A stretch of 64,000 bases of DNA from Orientallactaga sibirica (Eukaryota; Chordata; Mammalia; Rodentia; Dipodidae): assembly GCA_036365145.1 (NCBI GenBank), contig JAEOAD010001700.1, positions 62,001-126,000 of the forward strand, written 5' to 3'. Position 1 is the first letter of the stretch, and the number at the start of each line of letters is the position of its first letter. The notes under the pieces are model-generated. The model was not told the origin of the DNA. It ran no database searches and was given only the letters and a program-made list of their open reading frames with translations. Shown here piece after piece: positions 22,402 through 33,471 of the stretch. The position numbers and the translations under genes are program-made.

Positions 22402-22668
22402 AAGGACATAATCAGAGTTGCATTTTGTATCTATTCCTACCAGTTCAGGTGTTTGGGTGGGAGTGAAGCACTTCATTCAGAAATTCCATTGAGAAACAGG
22501 TCACTAAACCCCACTTTAGCAGTTCAGCCTTCTGAAGGACATAATCAGAACTGCAGTTCCTATCTGTTCCTTCCAGTGCAGGTACTTGGGTGGGAGTGAA
22601 GCACTTCATTTAGGAACTCCCGTGAGAAATAATCACTAAACCCCACTTTAGCAGTCAAGCCTTACAAA
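22402..22668 (+). repeat. Tandem duplication of about 134 bp (intron 1)
   Basis: The block beginning 'aaggacataatcagagttgc' (22402) repeats at about 22536 as 'aaggacataatcagaactgc'. Shared interior text includes 'gggtgggagtgaagcacttc' and 'actaaaccccactttagcag' in both copies. Copies differ by scattered substitutions. Confidence 0.85.
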
Positions 22669-22822
22669 GTAGACTTTCCATCTTTCTCCTATATATTTGC
22701 CATCTGTTAAGATATTCTTCACCACATGAAATCTTTTCAGTTATCCTTCCTATCATGTGACTTCTGTGAGCAATTATATCGTCCTAAAGTACACGGTTTT
22801 CTTTTCTTTTTTACCATTTTAG

Positions 22823-22908
22823 GGAACTGGAAGAATCTACTCATGTTTATTGGAAAACTGACAATAATGCTATATATCAGATTGATGGGAGTAAATCCTT
22901 CAGTTTTG
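22823..22908 (+). pseudogene. Cenpe: Cenpe exon 2
   Basis: Acceptor ...CATTTTAG, donor G|GTAAGC. It encodes '[19 protein letters not shown]', clearly CENP-E. Frame joins exon 1 (Arg) and exon 3 (Asp) without breaks. Confidence 0.9.
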
Positions 22909-23282
22909 GTAAGCTTACAGCAGCATCAAAATTAGCTTTTATCAGGCCTAGTAGCCTCCAGTCCCTGTACTAAAGCAGGAACATCAGGAGTTCAAGGTCA
23001 GCCTGGGCTACAAAAAGTAGGATTGGTACCTAGACAGTCCTGAACTCCATATGCAATCACTGCATTCTACTACCTGTTGAAGACCACAGAGTTGAGTAGT
23101 TTTTGTTTATGAGAACCAACACATTCAACCTTTGGGAAGGGTATTTTCAGAAAAGAAAAAACTTGATAGAAATACTGTCTTAAATCTTGCACCATTCAAG
23201 ATCCTGACAGTGTTATATCTTTGGGAAATCACTAATTCAGTGAAAACACAGTTGATTTGTTTAACTTCTCTCTTCTTTTTAG

Positions 23283-23372
23283 ATCGTGTCTTTCATAGTG
23301 ATGAAACGACTAAAAATGTGTATGACGAAATTGCAGTACCCATCATCCATTCTGCCATACAAGGCTACAGTG
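23283..23372 (+). pseudogene. Cenpe: Cenpe exon 3
   Basis: Encodes '[19 protein letters not shown]' and 'AIQGYSG'. Acceptor CTTTTTAG is good. The donor G|GTTTGT lacks the usual purine at +3 and is weak. Confidence 0.9.
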
Positions 23373-23485
23373 GTTTGTATTCACCTTGTGCTGCAATGCA
23401 TTTTAGTCTTCATGTCCATTGCACAGCATTGTTAGTCTTATTCACTACAGGCTTATTTCGAACGTTTGTGTGTATGCTCTAAACT

Positions 23486-23521
23486 TGTTTGTTTGTTTGT
23501 TTGTTTGTTTGTTTGTTTGTT
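23486..23521 (+). repeat. (GTTT)n microsatellite forming the exon 4 polypyrimidine region
   Basis: About nine GTTT units run up to the TACAG acceptor of exon 4, so the region normally read as a polypyrimidine tract is a microsatellite. Confidence 0.85.
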
Positions 23522-23525
23522 ACAG

Positions 23526-23644
23526 GTACTGTATTTGCCTATGAGCAGATAGTATCCGGAAAAACACATACCATGATGGGTTCAGAAGATTGCCTAGGGG
23601 TTATACCCAGGGCAATTCATGACATTTTTCAAAAAGTTAAGAAG
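23526..23644 (+). pseudogene. Cenpe: Cenpe exon 4 (nucleotide-binding P-loop, mutated)
   Basis: Encodes '[20 protein letters not shown]' then '[17 protein letters not shown]'. Kinesins carry G-Q-T-x-x-G-K-T here; this copy reads E-Q-I-V-S-G-K-T, losing the first P-loop glycine and the Thr after Gln. Each change is a single transition. ATP binding would be expected to fail. A (GTTT)n tract immediately precedes the acceptor. Confidence 0.9.
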
Positions 23645-23769
23645 GTAACAATTTCACTGACTTCTAGCACAGATAGGTAAACATAATAATAACTGGATAG
23701 AAATTAGTGTTTTCCTCTTATAATTATGAAAAAAAAGCCTTGAAACCTCCTCTTGATTTCTTTTTTTTT

Positions 23770-25062
23770 AAATAAATATATATTTTTTAATTTATATTAT
23801 TCTGATTTTACATTCATAGTATTGGTTCCATTGTCCTCCTCCCCGTCCTCCCACTTTCAAAGGGGCCCTCATCAATGGGGAATGTGGGTCATGCATTGTG
23901 AGTTTACTCAAGAGTTCTGGTGGATAGGCCCCAGTCTCTGTGCATAATGCCCCAACTTGTGACTCTAACAATCTTTCCGCCCCCTCTTCCGCGAGTTTCC
24001 CTGAGCCACATTGGGGTCATTTTAGTTCTGCTTCCTTGATGAGGTTTTGGGAGCCTCTGTGTCTCTGGATATCTGGTTTAGTTGGATTTGGATGTTCTCT
24101 GTGTTTATCTCCTTCAGCCTTTTTCTGGTGTTGTGATAGCCTTGAGCGCTGTATTCTTGCCCTTCCCCTGTGTTGTTCTATGGTTTCAGCTGGTGAGGTG
24201 TGGTTAGCTGATCCTCCCTTCAGGTTCGTTGTCCACCTGAAAAGAGATAAGCAAATTCTCCAACGGAGAGAGAAGTTAGTACTAGATAGAAGGGGTAACC
24301 ATATATGTTTTGGAGGGAACTTTATATTTATTGGCTCTCTTCTAGCCCACATTTGGTGGTCTCTAGATCTTGGAGACTGAGCTCATTTTTTGTACATGGC
24401 TTTGACTTATTTCCCAGTTCCAGCAATGAGTTCCATTCCACTGAGTGGATTTATTAGCCAAATCAAGAGCAGTTGGTTACCCACCATGTCTGTCTTTTTT
24501 GGGGGAACCTTGTAAGTGTTTCAGATCAACAGCTCATTGTGGAAGTTAACCCCCTGCTGGCACTGGGAGTTATAAGTCGCACCTAGGAAGGTGAGGGAGG
24601 AAAAAGATAGATAATGTAAAAGAGAAAGTGAGTATACAGAGGAGAGGGAGAGGGAGAAAGAGAGAGAGAGGGAGAGAGAGAGGGAGGGAGGGAGGGAGAG
24701 AGAGAGAAAAGAGAAAGAGAAGCAGGACAAGATTAAAGTTGGCCTTCATCATGTTCTCTCCAGGTTCCTGTGGTTCGAGTATTCCCTCTGTAGGCCTGCT
24801 GAAGGATCACTGTTTTAGCCTGTTGTTCAGAGTAAAGGGTTTTGTAGTATTTTTCCCTTTTGGGTCCCAATTTGTATCCCCCCCCTTGTCCTCCCTCCCA
24901 CCCTCTCATTCCCTCCCACCTTTACCCTCCCTCCATCCCACCCTCCTTCCTGTCTCATCCTCAGAGTGTTTATTAGGTTTGGCCACATGTCACGTGGAAT
25001 CCGGTTAGGAGCGACAGATAAATGAGACCATGCGACGATTATCTTTTTGTGCTTGGGTGAGC
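23770..25062 (-). mobile_element. L1 copy B 3'UTR
   Basis: Inverted equivalent of 17313-18863, including a GA-rich tract (24600-24720) and a C-rich block (24875-24950, G-rich on the L1 sense strand). Confidence 0.8.
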
Positions 25063-28000
25063 TCACTGAGGATGATCTGTTCCATGTTTGACCATTTTTT
25101 TTTCAAATTCCCTTATTTCATCTTTCCTTACTGCTACGTAGAATTCCATAGTATAGATATACCACATCTTTGTTATCCATTCATCTAGTGATGGACACCT
25201 GGGTTGATTCCAGCTCTTTGCTATTATGAATTGAGCAGCTATAAACATGGTTGAGCAAATGTTTCTGATCTGAGGCTTGGGGCCTTTAGGGTAAATGCCC
25301 AATAAGGGAATAACTGGATCCATTGGTAAGTCTATGGTCATCCTTCTCAATAGTCTCCATATAGCTGTCCATAGTGGAACTCCCTGTGCAGTTCTCTGCC
25401 CCACTTTGTGAGTGGGTTGTTTGGTGATTTATTGTTTAGGTTTTGGAGTTCTTTGTAGATTCTAGAAATTAGGCCTTTGTCAGTTGCATAGCTGGTGAAG
25501 ATTTTCCCCCATTCTGTGGGTATTCTGCTGGCTTTGGATATAATATTTTTGTCAGTGAAAAAGCTTTTCAGCTTCATGAGATCCCAATGGTTGAGTGATT
25601 GTTTAATTTCCTGAGCTGCTGAGGTTTTGTTCAGGAAATCTTTTCCCACTCCTATATCATGGAAGGTTCCTCCTATTTTTTCTTCCAGTAGTAGCAGAGT
25701 TTCTGGTTTTATATTAAGGTCTTTAATCCATTTGGACTTAATTTTTGTGCATGGAGAGATGTGTGGGTCGAGTTTCATTTTCCTACATATGGTTGTCCAG
25801 TTTGTCCAGCACCATTTGTTGAAGATGCTGTCCTTTTTCCATTCTACGTTGCTAGGGCCTTTCTCAAATATCAAGTAGCTGTAGTTTCTTGACCCAAAGT
25901 CTGGGTCTTCAATTCTGTTCCATTGGTCTATATTCCTGTTTTTGTGCCAGTACCAGGTTGTTTTTATTACAATGGCTTTGTAGTATAACTTTAGATCAGG
26001 TATGGTGATGCCTCCAGAGGTGTTTCTTTTGCCGAGGATGAGCTTGGATATCCGAGGCCTTCTGCCTTTCCATATGAATTTTAAGATACTTTTTTCTATT
26101 TCATTGAAGAAGGAAGTTGGGATTTTTATCGGCATTGCATTGAATCTATAAAGTGCTTTTGGTAAAATTGCCATTTTCACAATGTTAATTCTACCAATCC
26201 AGGAGCATGGGAGGTCTTTCCATTTTTGTAGGACCTCCTCAATTTCTTTTTTGAGAGTTTTTATGTTTTCATTGTATAGGTCTTTCACTTCCTTAGTTAA
26301 TGTTATTCCAAGGTATTTTATTTTCTTTGTTGCAATTGAAAATGGGACAATGTTAGTTATTTCTTTTTCTGTCTCTTTGTCCTTTGCATACAAAAAGGCT
26401 ACTGATTTCTGTGCATTGATTTTGTATCCTGCTGCTTTGCTGAAGGTGCTAATCACCTTTAAGAGTTTTGGGATGGAAGTTCTTGGGTCACTTATGTATA
26501 GAATCATGTCATCTGCGAATAGGGCTAACTTAACTTCTTCCTTTCCAATTTGTATCCCTTTGATTTCTTTCTCCTGTCTTATTGCTTGAGCTAATACTTC
26601 TAGCACTATGTTGAAGAGCAGAGGTGAGAGTGGACACCCCTGCCTTGTTCCTGACCTCAATGGGAATTCCTTCAGTCTCTCCCCATTAAGAATTACTTGG
26701 GCTTTAGGTGCTTTATATATAGCCTTTATTATGTTGAGATAAGGGCCGTCCATACCTATTCTCTCCAATGTTTTGATCATGAAGTGATGTTGTATTTTAT
26801 CAAAGGCCTTTCCTGCATCTATAGAAATGATCATGTGGTTTTTGTGTTTCAGCTTGTTTATATGGTGTATTACATTGACAGATTTCTGTATGTTGAACCA
26901 CCCCTGCGTTCCAGGGATGAAGCATACTTGATCAAGGTGGATAATGCTTTTGATGTACTGTTGAATTCGGTTTGCAAGAATTTTGTTCAGGATCTTTGCA
27001 TCTATGTTCATCAGAGAAATGGGCCTATAATTTTCCTTTCTTGTGGCATCCCTGCCTGGTTTTGGAATTAGGGTGATGCTAGCTTCATAAAAAGAGTTAG
27101 GGATCTCTCCCTGTTCTCCTATTGTGTGGCAGAGTTTGAGAAGAATTGGTTTCAGTTCTTCCATGAAGGTTTGGTAGAATTCTGCTGAGAAACCATCTGG
27201 TCCTGGACTCTTCTTTTTGGGGAGGTGTTTGATTACCTCTTCTATCTCGAAGGGTGTGATGGGTTTGTTTAGGAAATTACTCTGCTCTGGGCTTAGCTTT
27301 GGTAGGTGGTATGTGTCTAGGAATTCATCCATTTCCTCCATATTCTCCTGTTTTATGGAGTAGAGGTTGTTAAAATAAGTCCTAATAACTCTTCCTATTT
27401 CGCTCATGTCTGTTGTGATCTCTCTCCCTTTTCATTTCTAATTTTGTTGATTTGAAGTGTTTCTTTTTTCCGCTTGATCAAATTGGCCAGGGGTGTATCA
27501 ATCTTGTTAATTTTTTCAAAGAACCAGCTCTTTGTTTTGTCAATTTTCTTAATTGTCCTCTTAGTTTCCAATTCATTAATTTCTGCTCTGATTTTAATTA
27601 TTTCTTTCTGTCTGGAAATTTTTGGGTTGGCTTCTTCTAGCCTTACCAATGCTTTTAGGTGAATGGTCAGGTTATTGATTTGGGATCTTTCTATTTTTCT
27701 TATGATGGCATTTAGTGCTATGATTTTTCCCCTATAGACTGCCTTCATTGTGTCCCACAAGTTTTGGTATGATGTGTTCTCATTGTCATTCAGTTCTAGA
27801 AATTTTGCTATTTCATTCTTTATTTCATCCACAACCCATTTGTTGTTTAAAAGTATGTTGTTCAATTTCCAGGAGGTAGAGGGATTCCTGGTGTACTTTT
27901 TGTTGTTAATTTCTAGCATTACAGCATTGTGGTCTGATATCATGCAGGAAATTACATCAATTTTCTTGAAAGTATGGAGGCAGGCTTTGTGGCCCAGTAC

Positions 28001-28618
28001 ATGATCTATTTTAGAGAAGGTTCCATGTGCTGCTGAGAAGAATGTGTAATCTGTAGATTTGGGGTGGAATGTTCTATATACGTCTGTTAGGTCTAGTTGC
28101 TCTATGGTGTTGTTGAGCTCTCTTACTTCTCTATTAATTTTCTGTTTGGATGATCTATCCATTGTTGATAGTGGAGTATTGAAGTCCCCGACTATGATGG
28201 TGTTGGTGTTTATTTCTGTTTTGTTGCCAAGTAGATTTTGCTTTATGAATTGTGGTGCACCTGTGTTTGGTGCATAAATATTGATGATTGTGATGTCCTC
28301 TTGTTGGATTGTTTCCTTGATAAGTAAGAAGTGGCCTTCTTTGTCTATTTTGGTTAATTTTGGTTTGAAGTCTATTTTATCTGATATAAGTATAGCTATG
28401 CCTGCTTTTTTCGTATTTGTGTTTGCTTGGAATATCATTTTCTACCCTTTCACCCTAAGGAGGTGTCTGTCTTTAGTGGTGAGGTGGGTTTCTTGAAGAC
28501 AGCAGATTGAGGGGTCCAGTTTTCTGATCCACCCTGTTAGCTTATGTCTTTTGATGGGTGAATTGAGGCCATTAATGTTCAGAGATATTAGTTTGAGGTT
28601 TGATTTAATACCAGCCAT
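25063..28618 (-). pseudogene. L1 copy B ORF2, disabled
   Basis: Starts at ATG 28618. TGG has become TAG at about 28442-28444, just before '[12 protein letters not shown]'. Endonuclease then reads 344 codons to 27404, where two extra bases in a GA run shift the frame. RT reads 686 codons from 27407, with '[15 protein letters not shown]', '[15 protein letters not shown]' and an intact '[12 protein letters not shown]' active site. Near 25383 an internal deletion of about 216 bp (relative to copy A) truncates the C-terminal part. The last segment ends 'KHGTDHPQ' at 25063-25065. Confidence 0.9.
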
Positions 28619-28721
28619 ATTGTAGTGGGTTGTGGTCTTTTTGGGGTTTTTTTTTTTTTTTTTTTTGGTAAGGGGTTAATGTGGACTGCTTCTTGAGGGC
28701 TCTTGAGATTGGTTATTTGTT

Positions 28722-29868
28722 TCTTCTGTGTGGAGAATTCCCTGAAGTACTTTCTGTAGGTTTGGCTTTGTGTTCATATATTTGTAGAGATGAGTTTTAT
28801 CGTGGAATGTTTTTCTTTCACCATCTATTATGAGGGATACTTTTGCTGGATAGAGTAGTTGTGGCTGAAAACCATGGGTCCTTAGAGTTTTCAGTGTTCC
28901 ATTCTAGGCCCTTCTGGCTTTTAGGGTTTCCATTGAGAAATCTGAGGTAATTCTAATGGGGTTCCCTTTATATGTAATGTGTTGTTTTTCCCTGGCTGCT
29001 TTTAGGATTTTCTCTTTGTGCTTGATGTTTAGAGTCTTAAAGATAATGTGTCTCGGAGAATTTCTCCTTTGGTCCAGTCTTTTTGGAGTTCTTGTAGCTT
29101 CTTGTAGTTTGATGGGATTTTCTCTTGAGAGAGTGGAAAATTTTCTTCAATTATTTTGTTGAATAAGCTTTCCATTCCTTTAGTCTGTGTTTCTTCCCCC
29201 TCTGGTATGCCCATGATCCTAATGTTTGGATGCTTCAGGGTATCTCACATTTCCCTCATGTTCTGTTCACAGTAATTTTTGAACTTGTTGAAGTTTCTGG
29301 ACTCACGAACTGTTTCTTCTGTTTTGTCTTCCAGTTCTGAGTTTCTATCCTCTACTTGGCTGACTCTATTCTTAAGAGCTTCTATAGAGTTTTGGGTTTG
29401 TTCAATTTGGTTCATATTTTCTACTATTTTTTTATGTATAGTTTCCATCCCTCTGTCTAGTTCCCTTTTCACATCATTTTCTGACCTTCTTAATGCTTCT
29501 TGGAGTTCATCCTTGCATTTTTTTATGTCTTCATTGAACTTGGCCATCTGGTTATTGAGGACTTCTTTTTTTTCACTCTCTTTCAGCTCATTTAACTGTT
29601 TTTGGAACCCTTCCTGGTTCTTTTCTATTAGGTCTAATCTAGCAAGGATAACATTCATACAATTATTGGCTCTTTGTTGACTTTCTGAGAGTTGTGCTAT
29701 TTGCTTGGCCAGGGTTGCATAGCTTGTCTCTTCATTTTGGGGTTCTGATTCTAATGTCTCTTCTATGATTTGCTTCGAGACATCCATTGTAGAAGTGGAT
29801 AGTGTAGCTTGATTTACTTGTATCTGGTTTTTCATTCTATTCCTTTTTCGCTGTGATCTGCGCATCAC
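28722..29868 (-). pseudogene. L1 copy B ORF1, disabled
   Basis: Starts at 29868 with 'MMRRSQRKRNRMKNQIQ', nearly identical to copy A. Trp TGG is changed to TGA at about 29245-29247 after 207 codons. A later small indel around 29110-29130 and a lost stop codon near 28726 confirm decay. The coiled coil is intact; the RNA-binding half is broken. Confidence 0.88.
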
Positions 29869-31019
29869 ACCAGTTCAGAGACACTGGCTCAGTGGGATCT
29901 GTCTTGTGATGGCCCAGGGAATGGGTGGGGCTTGACCTGTGGTGTGGCTGCACAGGTTCCAGGCAGGTGATAGGGCTCCACAGGCCCAGGGCACCTGCCT
30001 GTGATGGTGCACCGGGGCTCTGGCTGGGGAGCCAGAAGTGGGACAAATATGTCTTGCTCAGCGGATCCACAGACCCAAGCACCTGGCTGCAATGGCGAGC
30101 TCAGGGCCTCTGGCCAGGGAGCAGGAAGTTGGACGAATCTGTCTCACTCAGCAGATCCACAGACTCAGGTACCCCACTGCAATGGCTCACTCAGGGGCTT
30201 TGGCCAGGGAGCAGGACGTGGGACGAATCTGTCTCACTCGTTGGATCCACAGCCCCAGACACCTAACTGTATTGCCACGCCTGGGGGCTCTGGCCAGGAG
30301 CAGGAAGTGGGACGAATCTGTTTCACTTGGCAGATCCACAGACCCAAGCTCCCAGCTGCCTTGGCGCACCTAGGAGCTCTGGCTGGGATCAGGAAGTGGG
30401 ACGAATCTGTCTCACTCTGTGGACCCAGGCACCTGACTGTATTGGTGCGCCCAGGGGCTCTGGCCGGGATCAGGAAGTGGGACTAAACTGTCTCACTCTG
30501 TGGACCCAGGCACCTAATTGTATTGGCACACCCAGGGGCTCTGGCCGGGATCAGGAAGTGGGACGAATATGTCTCACTCTGTGGACCCAGGCACCTAATT
30601 GTATTGGCGCACCCAGGGGCTCTGGCCGGGATCAGGAAGTGGGACGAATCTGTCTCACTCCTTGGACCCAGGCACCTGACTGTATTGGCGCGCCCAGGGG
30701 CTCTGGCCAGGGAAGTGGGGTGGATCTAGCTCACTTGGTGGGTCCACAGACCTGGGGACCTGGCTGCAACGGTGCTCCATTTCTGGCTGGCCAGGGGCCT
30801 CAGGCAGGTCCAGCTGGTCCTTTCAGGCAGTGGCGCCTGCCAAGAGCTTGGGAATCAGTGGTTTCCTTATATTGCAAATCCACCCCTGCCCTCTGGAAGC
30901 ATGCGGGAGCCAGCAAACCCTTTAAAAAGGTCCCTTTAACCTTAAGTATTCTTCTCTTTTCTTCCCCGTGAAGTGAGGCGAGGTTAGGTAGCTGCCATCT
31001 TGACTGGAAGTCCCCAAAA
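29869..31019 (-). promoter_or_regulatory. L1 copy B 5'UTR with tandem monomers
   Basis: Units with the core 'gctctggccgggatcaggaa' recur about every 80 bp between 30290 and 30710, with longer relatives at 30010-30290. It is the inverted counterpart of the copy A array but dominated by the short unit type. The terminal 60 bases (30960-31019) correspond to the L1 5' end. Confidence 0.72.
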
Positions 31020-31059
31020 TTGATTTCTTTTTTTAAAATTACTTTTCTTTTCTTTTCTT

Positions 31060-31192
31060 TTTTTTCTTTGAGGTAGGGTTTCATGCTAGCCCTACTATGT
31101 AATTTCAGGGTGGCCTCGAACTCACAGCAATCCTTCTACCTCTGCCTCCCAAGTGCTGGGAGTAAAGGTGTACACCACCACACCCAGCTTGT
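31060..31192 (-). repeat. B1-like SINE
   Basis: 'tttgaggtagggtttcatgc' to 'caccaccacacccagctt', with a small internal deletion. Confidence 0.85.
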
Positions 31193-31338
31193 CCTCTTGA
31201 TTTCTGTGTGAAAAGAAGAAAGGGATAGCACTGATTCACTTTATCACATACACTTTATAAAGCTTAAACTTTTTGCATTCTTCCCATTGAATCATGCAAC
31301 AGGAATATTCTCAACAAAAAGTAAATGCAGTTAAGTAC

Positions 31339-31722
31339 TGTGGTAGTTTGAATATATGTCCCCCAATATATTCAGTGTTTTATTAGTTATAGTTTGCATC
31401 TTCAATCACCTTGCTAGAGGCAATGTCACTGGGGGGCCAGTCTTAAGGTGTGGGTTTGAGATTCCATTGTAAAGACATGCAAATGTGCCTAGCAGGAGTT
31501 CCTGAAGTGTGCTGTGTGACCTTTTGGCTGTAGTTTTGCTCTGTGTGCTGTGGTGGCTGGTTGGCTTTTCTCTCTCTGCTTGGCCCTGTGGAGAGCAGGC
31601 CGCTTCTTCTGCCATTATGGAACTTCCCCTGGATCTGTAAGCTTCAATAAATAATATCCCTTCCTCCATAACTGTGCCTGGTCTGGAAGTTCATCTTAGC
31701 GAACCTGAAGCTGTCTGCTACA
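31339..31722 (+). mobile_element. Solo LTR, ERVL/MaLR-like (intron 4)
   Basis: 384 bp starting TGTGGTAGTTTGAATATATG and ending GTCTGCTACA, so it has TG...CA ends. It is flanked by the 5-bp duplication AGTAC (31334-31338 and 31723-31727), the size made by ERVL-type integrases. It contains a 'caataaataatatccc' polyadenylation-like region. No internal retroviral genes remain. Confidence 0.85.
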
Positions 31723-31887
31723 AGTACTAAAGAATTCTTGTCCAAATGGTTAGTTCAGCATTACCACCAGTGATAACTAAATAACAGTAACAACTCAACA
31801 TGGGTAAAAAGATAAAGGAGTTGAGTCAGAAGGCCAGACTCCCCAAGCTCACTAGTTAAGGCTTGGTTTTAAATTAGCATTTTTAGG

Positions 31888-32095
31888 GCTGGAGGGATGG
31901 CATAGTGGTGAAGGCATTTGCCTGCAAAGCCAAAGGACCCAGATTTGATTCCCCAGGACCCACATTTGCCAGATGCACAAGGGGTGCACGCATCTGGAGT
32001 TCGTTTGCAGTGGATGGAGGCCCTGGTGCACCCATTCTCTCTCTGTCTTTTCCCCTCTTTCTCTGTCAAATAAATAAATTAATTAAATATTTTAA
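31888..32095 (+). repeat. tRNA-derived SINE
   Basis: Head 'gggctggagggatggcatag', box B 'tttgattcccc', CT run, AAATAAATAAATTAATTAAA tail. Confidence 0.85.
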
Positions 32096-32376
32096 ATTAG
32101 TATTTGTGTTAAGGTCAAGTATTAGGGTTTTATTTTGAGCCCACACAATTGGATTGAGTACTCTGTTCTTCATGATAGTGTACTTTTGTTATTTCTGTAA
32201 TGGCCCTTTTGTATTTTTAGATTTATTATTAACATATAACCATGGGTTTTGCTTGTTGTATAAAAATAACTTTCTTTTTTTTTTTTCCTCTTTAATATTA
32301 GAAAGCAGACAACATGCAAGATTGGTTTGTATAACTGGGTACTCTCTAATATGTTACACCGTTTTCTTCCTCTTAG

Positions 32377-32496
32377 TTTCCTGAGAGAGAATTTCTCTTA
32401 CGGGTATCTTACATGGAGATATACAATGAAACCATTGGCAATGAAAATGACATGAAAATGAAAATGAAACCACTGGCAATTCGGGAAGACATCAAT
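32377..32496 (+). pseudogene. Cenpe: Cenpe exon 5
   Basis: Encodes '[20 protein letters not shown]' and '[11 protein letters not shown]'. Between them is GNENDMKMK, where kinesins have an acidic-Leu-Leu (DLL-type) turn after Y-N-E; that conserved turn is lost with no change in length. Splice sites (CTTAG / GTGAGT) are good. Confidence 0.9.
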
Positions 32497-32789
32497 GTGA
32501 GTAATAGAATTAAGGTGACTTCAACACACATGCTTATTCATGTTGTTTGGAATGATTTCAATTTTTTCCTATTTCTGTTTTGGTTTTTTTTTAATTTTTA
32601 AAGTATTGTGGAGATCCATCTTTGAAGCAGTGTGTGTAGTTTTGAAGTACTGGCAGCAGGCATATTTTGGTTTAAGTGCTAACAGTAGAAAAATTGAATC
32701 AAGATAGAATCTGGTGAACTGTATCATATGCAGTTTTGTGAATTTTATGGATACATTGCTATTTTCTACAAAATAATGCTTTTTAAAAT

Positions 32790-32970
32790 ATTTTATTTAT
32801 TTATCTGAGGGAGAAAGAGAATGGGCATGTCAGGGCCTCTAGCCACTGCAAATGAACTCCAGGTGCATGAGCTACCTTGTGCATCTGGCTTGATGTAGGT
32901 AATGGGGAATCAAACTCCTTGAGCTTTGCAAGCTAGCACCTTAACCACTGAGCAATCTCTCTAGCCCTGC
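32790..32970 (-). repeat. tRNA-derived SINE
   Basis: TTTATTTATTTATCTGAGG tail, head 'gagcaatctctctagccc', reversed. Confidence 0.8.
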
Positions 32971-33072
32971 TTCCATTTTATAACACTCACAGATGAATTC
33001 TACAGTAAGTTGCAACTTCTTTTTGAAAAGCCAACTATTTCTCTAATCTTTCCATGATTAAACTCTTTTCAG

Positions 33073-33154
33073 AGGAATGTCTATGTTGCTGATCTCACAG
33101 AAGAAGTGGTTTACACATCAAAAATGGCTCTGCAATGGCTCTCCAAGGGAGAAA
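33073..33154 (+). pseudogene. Cenpe: Cenpe exon 6
   Basis: Encodes '[20 protein letters not shown]' and 'WLSKGE'. Acceptor TTTTCAG and donor A|GTAAGA are sound; ends in phase 1. Confidence 0.9.
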
Positions 33155-33259
33155 GTAAGACCATTAAGCTACAATACAATACACTTGGAAAAAAAGTGAT
33201 GGGTTTTTATTTTTTGGACTTTAATATATATGCAGCTGAAATATAATTCATTTTTACCG

Positions 33260-33327
33260 AAAACAGACATTATGGAATAACCAAAATGAATCAAAGAAGC
33301 AGCCATTCACATACCATTTTCAGGATG
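33260..33327 (+). pseudogene. Cenpe: Cenpe exon 7 (switch I, acceptor lost)
   Basis: Reads '[19 protein letters not shown]' then FRM. The frame demands a start at 33260, but the two bases before it are CG rather than AG (33258-33259). The nearest AG (33265-33266) would put the message out of frame and hit TAA within five codons. Skipping this 68-nt exon also breaks the frame. Kinesin switch I needs S-S-R-S-H; here the Arg is His. Confidence 0.85.
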
Positions 33328-33405
33328 GTAGGTGATTCCTTTTTCTATATCTGATCTTTCTAAATAAGAATTCACTCATTTTGACAAGTTCCCTTTTCTG
33401 CTTAG

Positions 33406-33471
33406 ATTTTGGAAAGCAGGGAGAATGGTGTATCTTCAAATGTTGATGTCTCTATTAAGGTATCACATTTG
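33406..33471 (+). pseudogene. Cenpe: Cenpe exon 8
   Basis: Encodes 'ILESRENGVSSNVDVSIKVS' then HL, same length as the mammalian exon. Splice sites CTTAG and GTGAGT. Confidence 0.9.

Larger units (their letters stand above)
23761..31019 (-). mobile_element. Full-length LINE-1 (copy B) in Cenpe intron 4
   Basis: Minus-strand L1 of about 7.26 kb: 5' end at about 31019, 5'UTR monomers, ORF1 remnant, ORF2 remnant, 3'UTR and poly-A (a T-run at 23761-23769). It is flanked by the duplication TTGATTTCTTTTTTT (left from 23753, right 31020-31034), the A-rich target expected for L1 endonuclease. It is full length but disabled by nonsense codons, a GA-slip frameshift and a 216-bp deletion. It interrupts the intron between exons 4 and 5. 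Confidence 0.93.

Noticed and set aside
30001..30971. 161- and 214-residue open frames with repeated Trp/Gly-rich units on the + strand
   Set aside because: Antisense reading of the copy B L1 5'UTR monomers.
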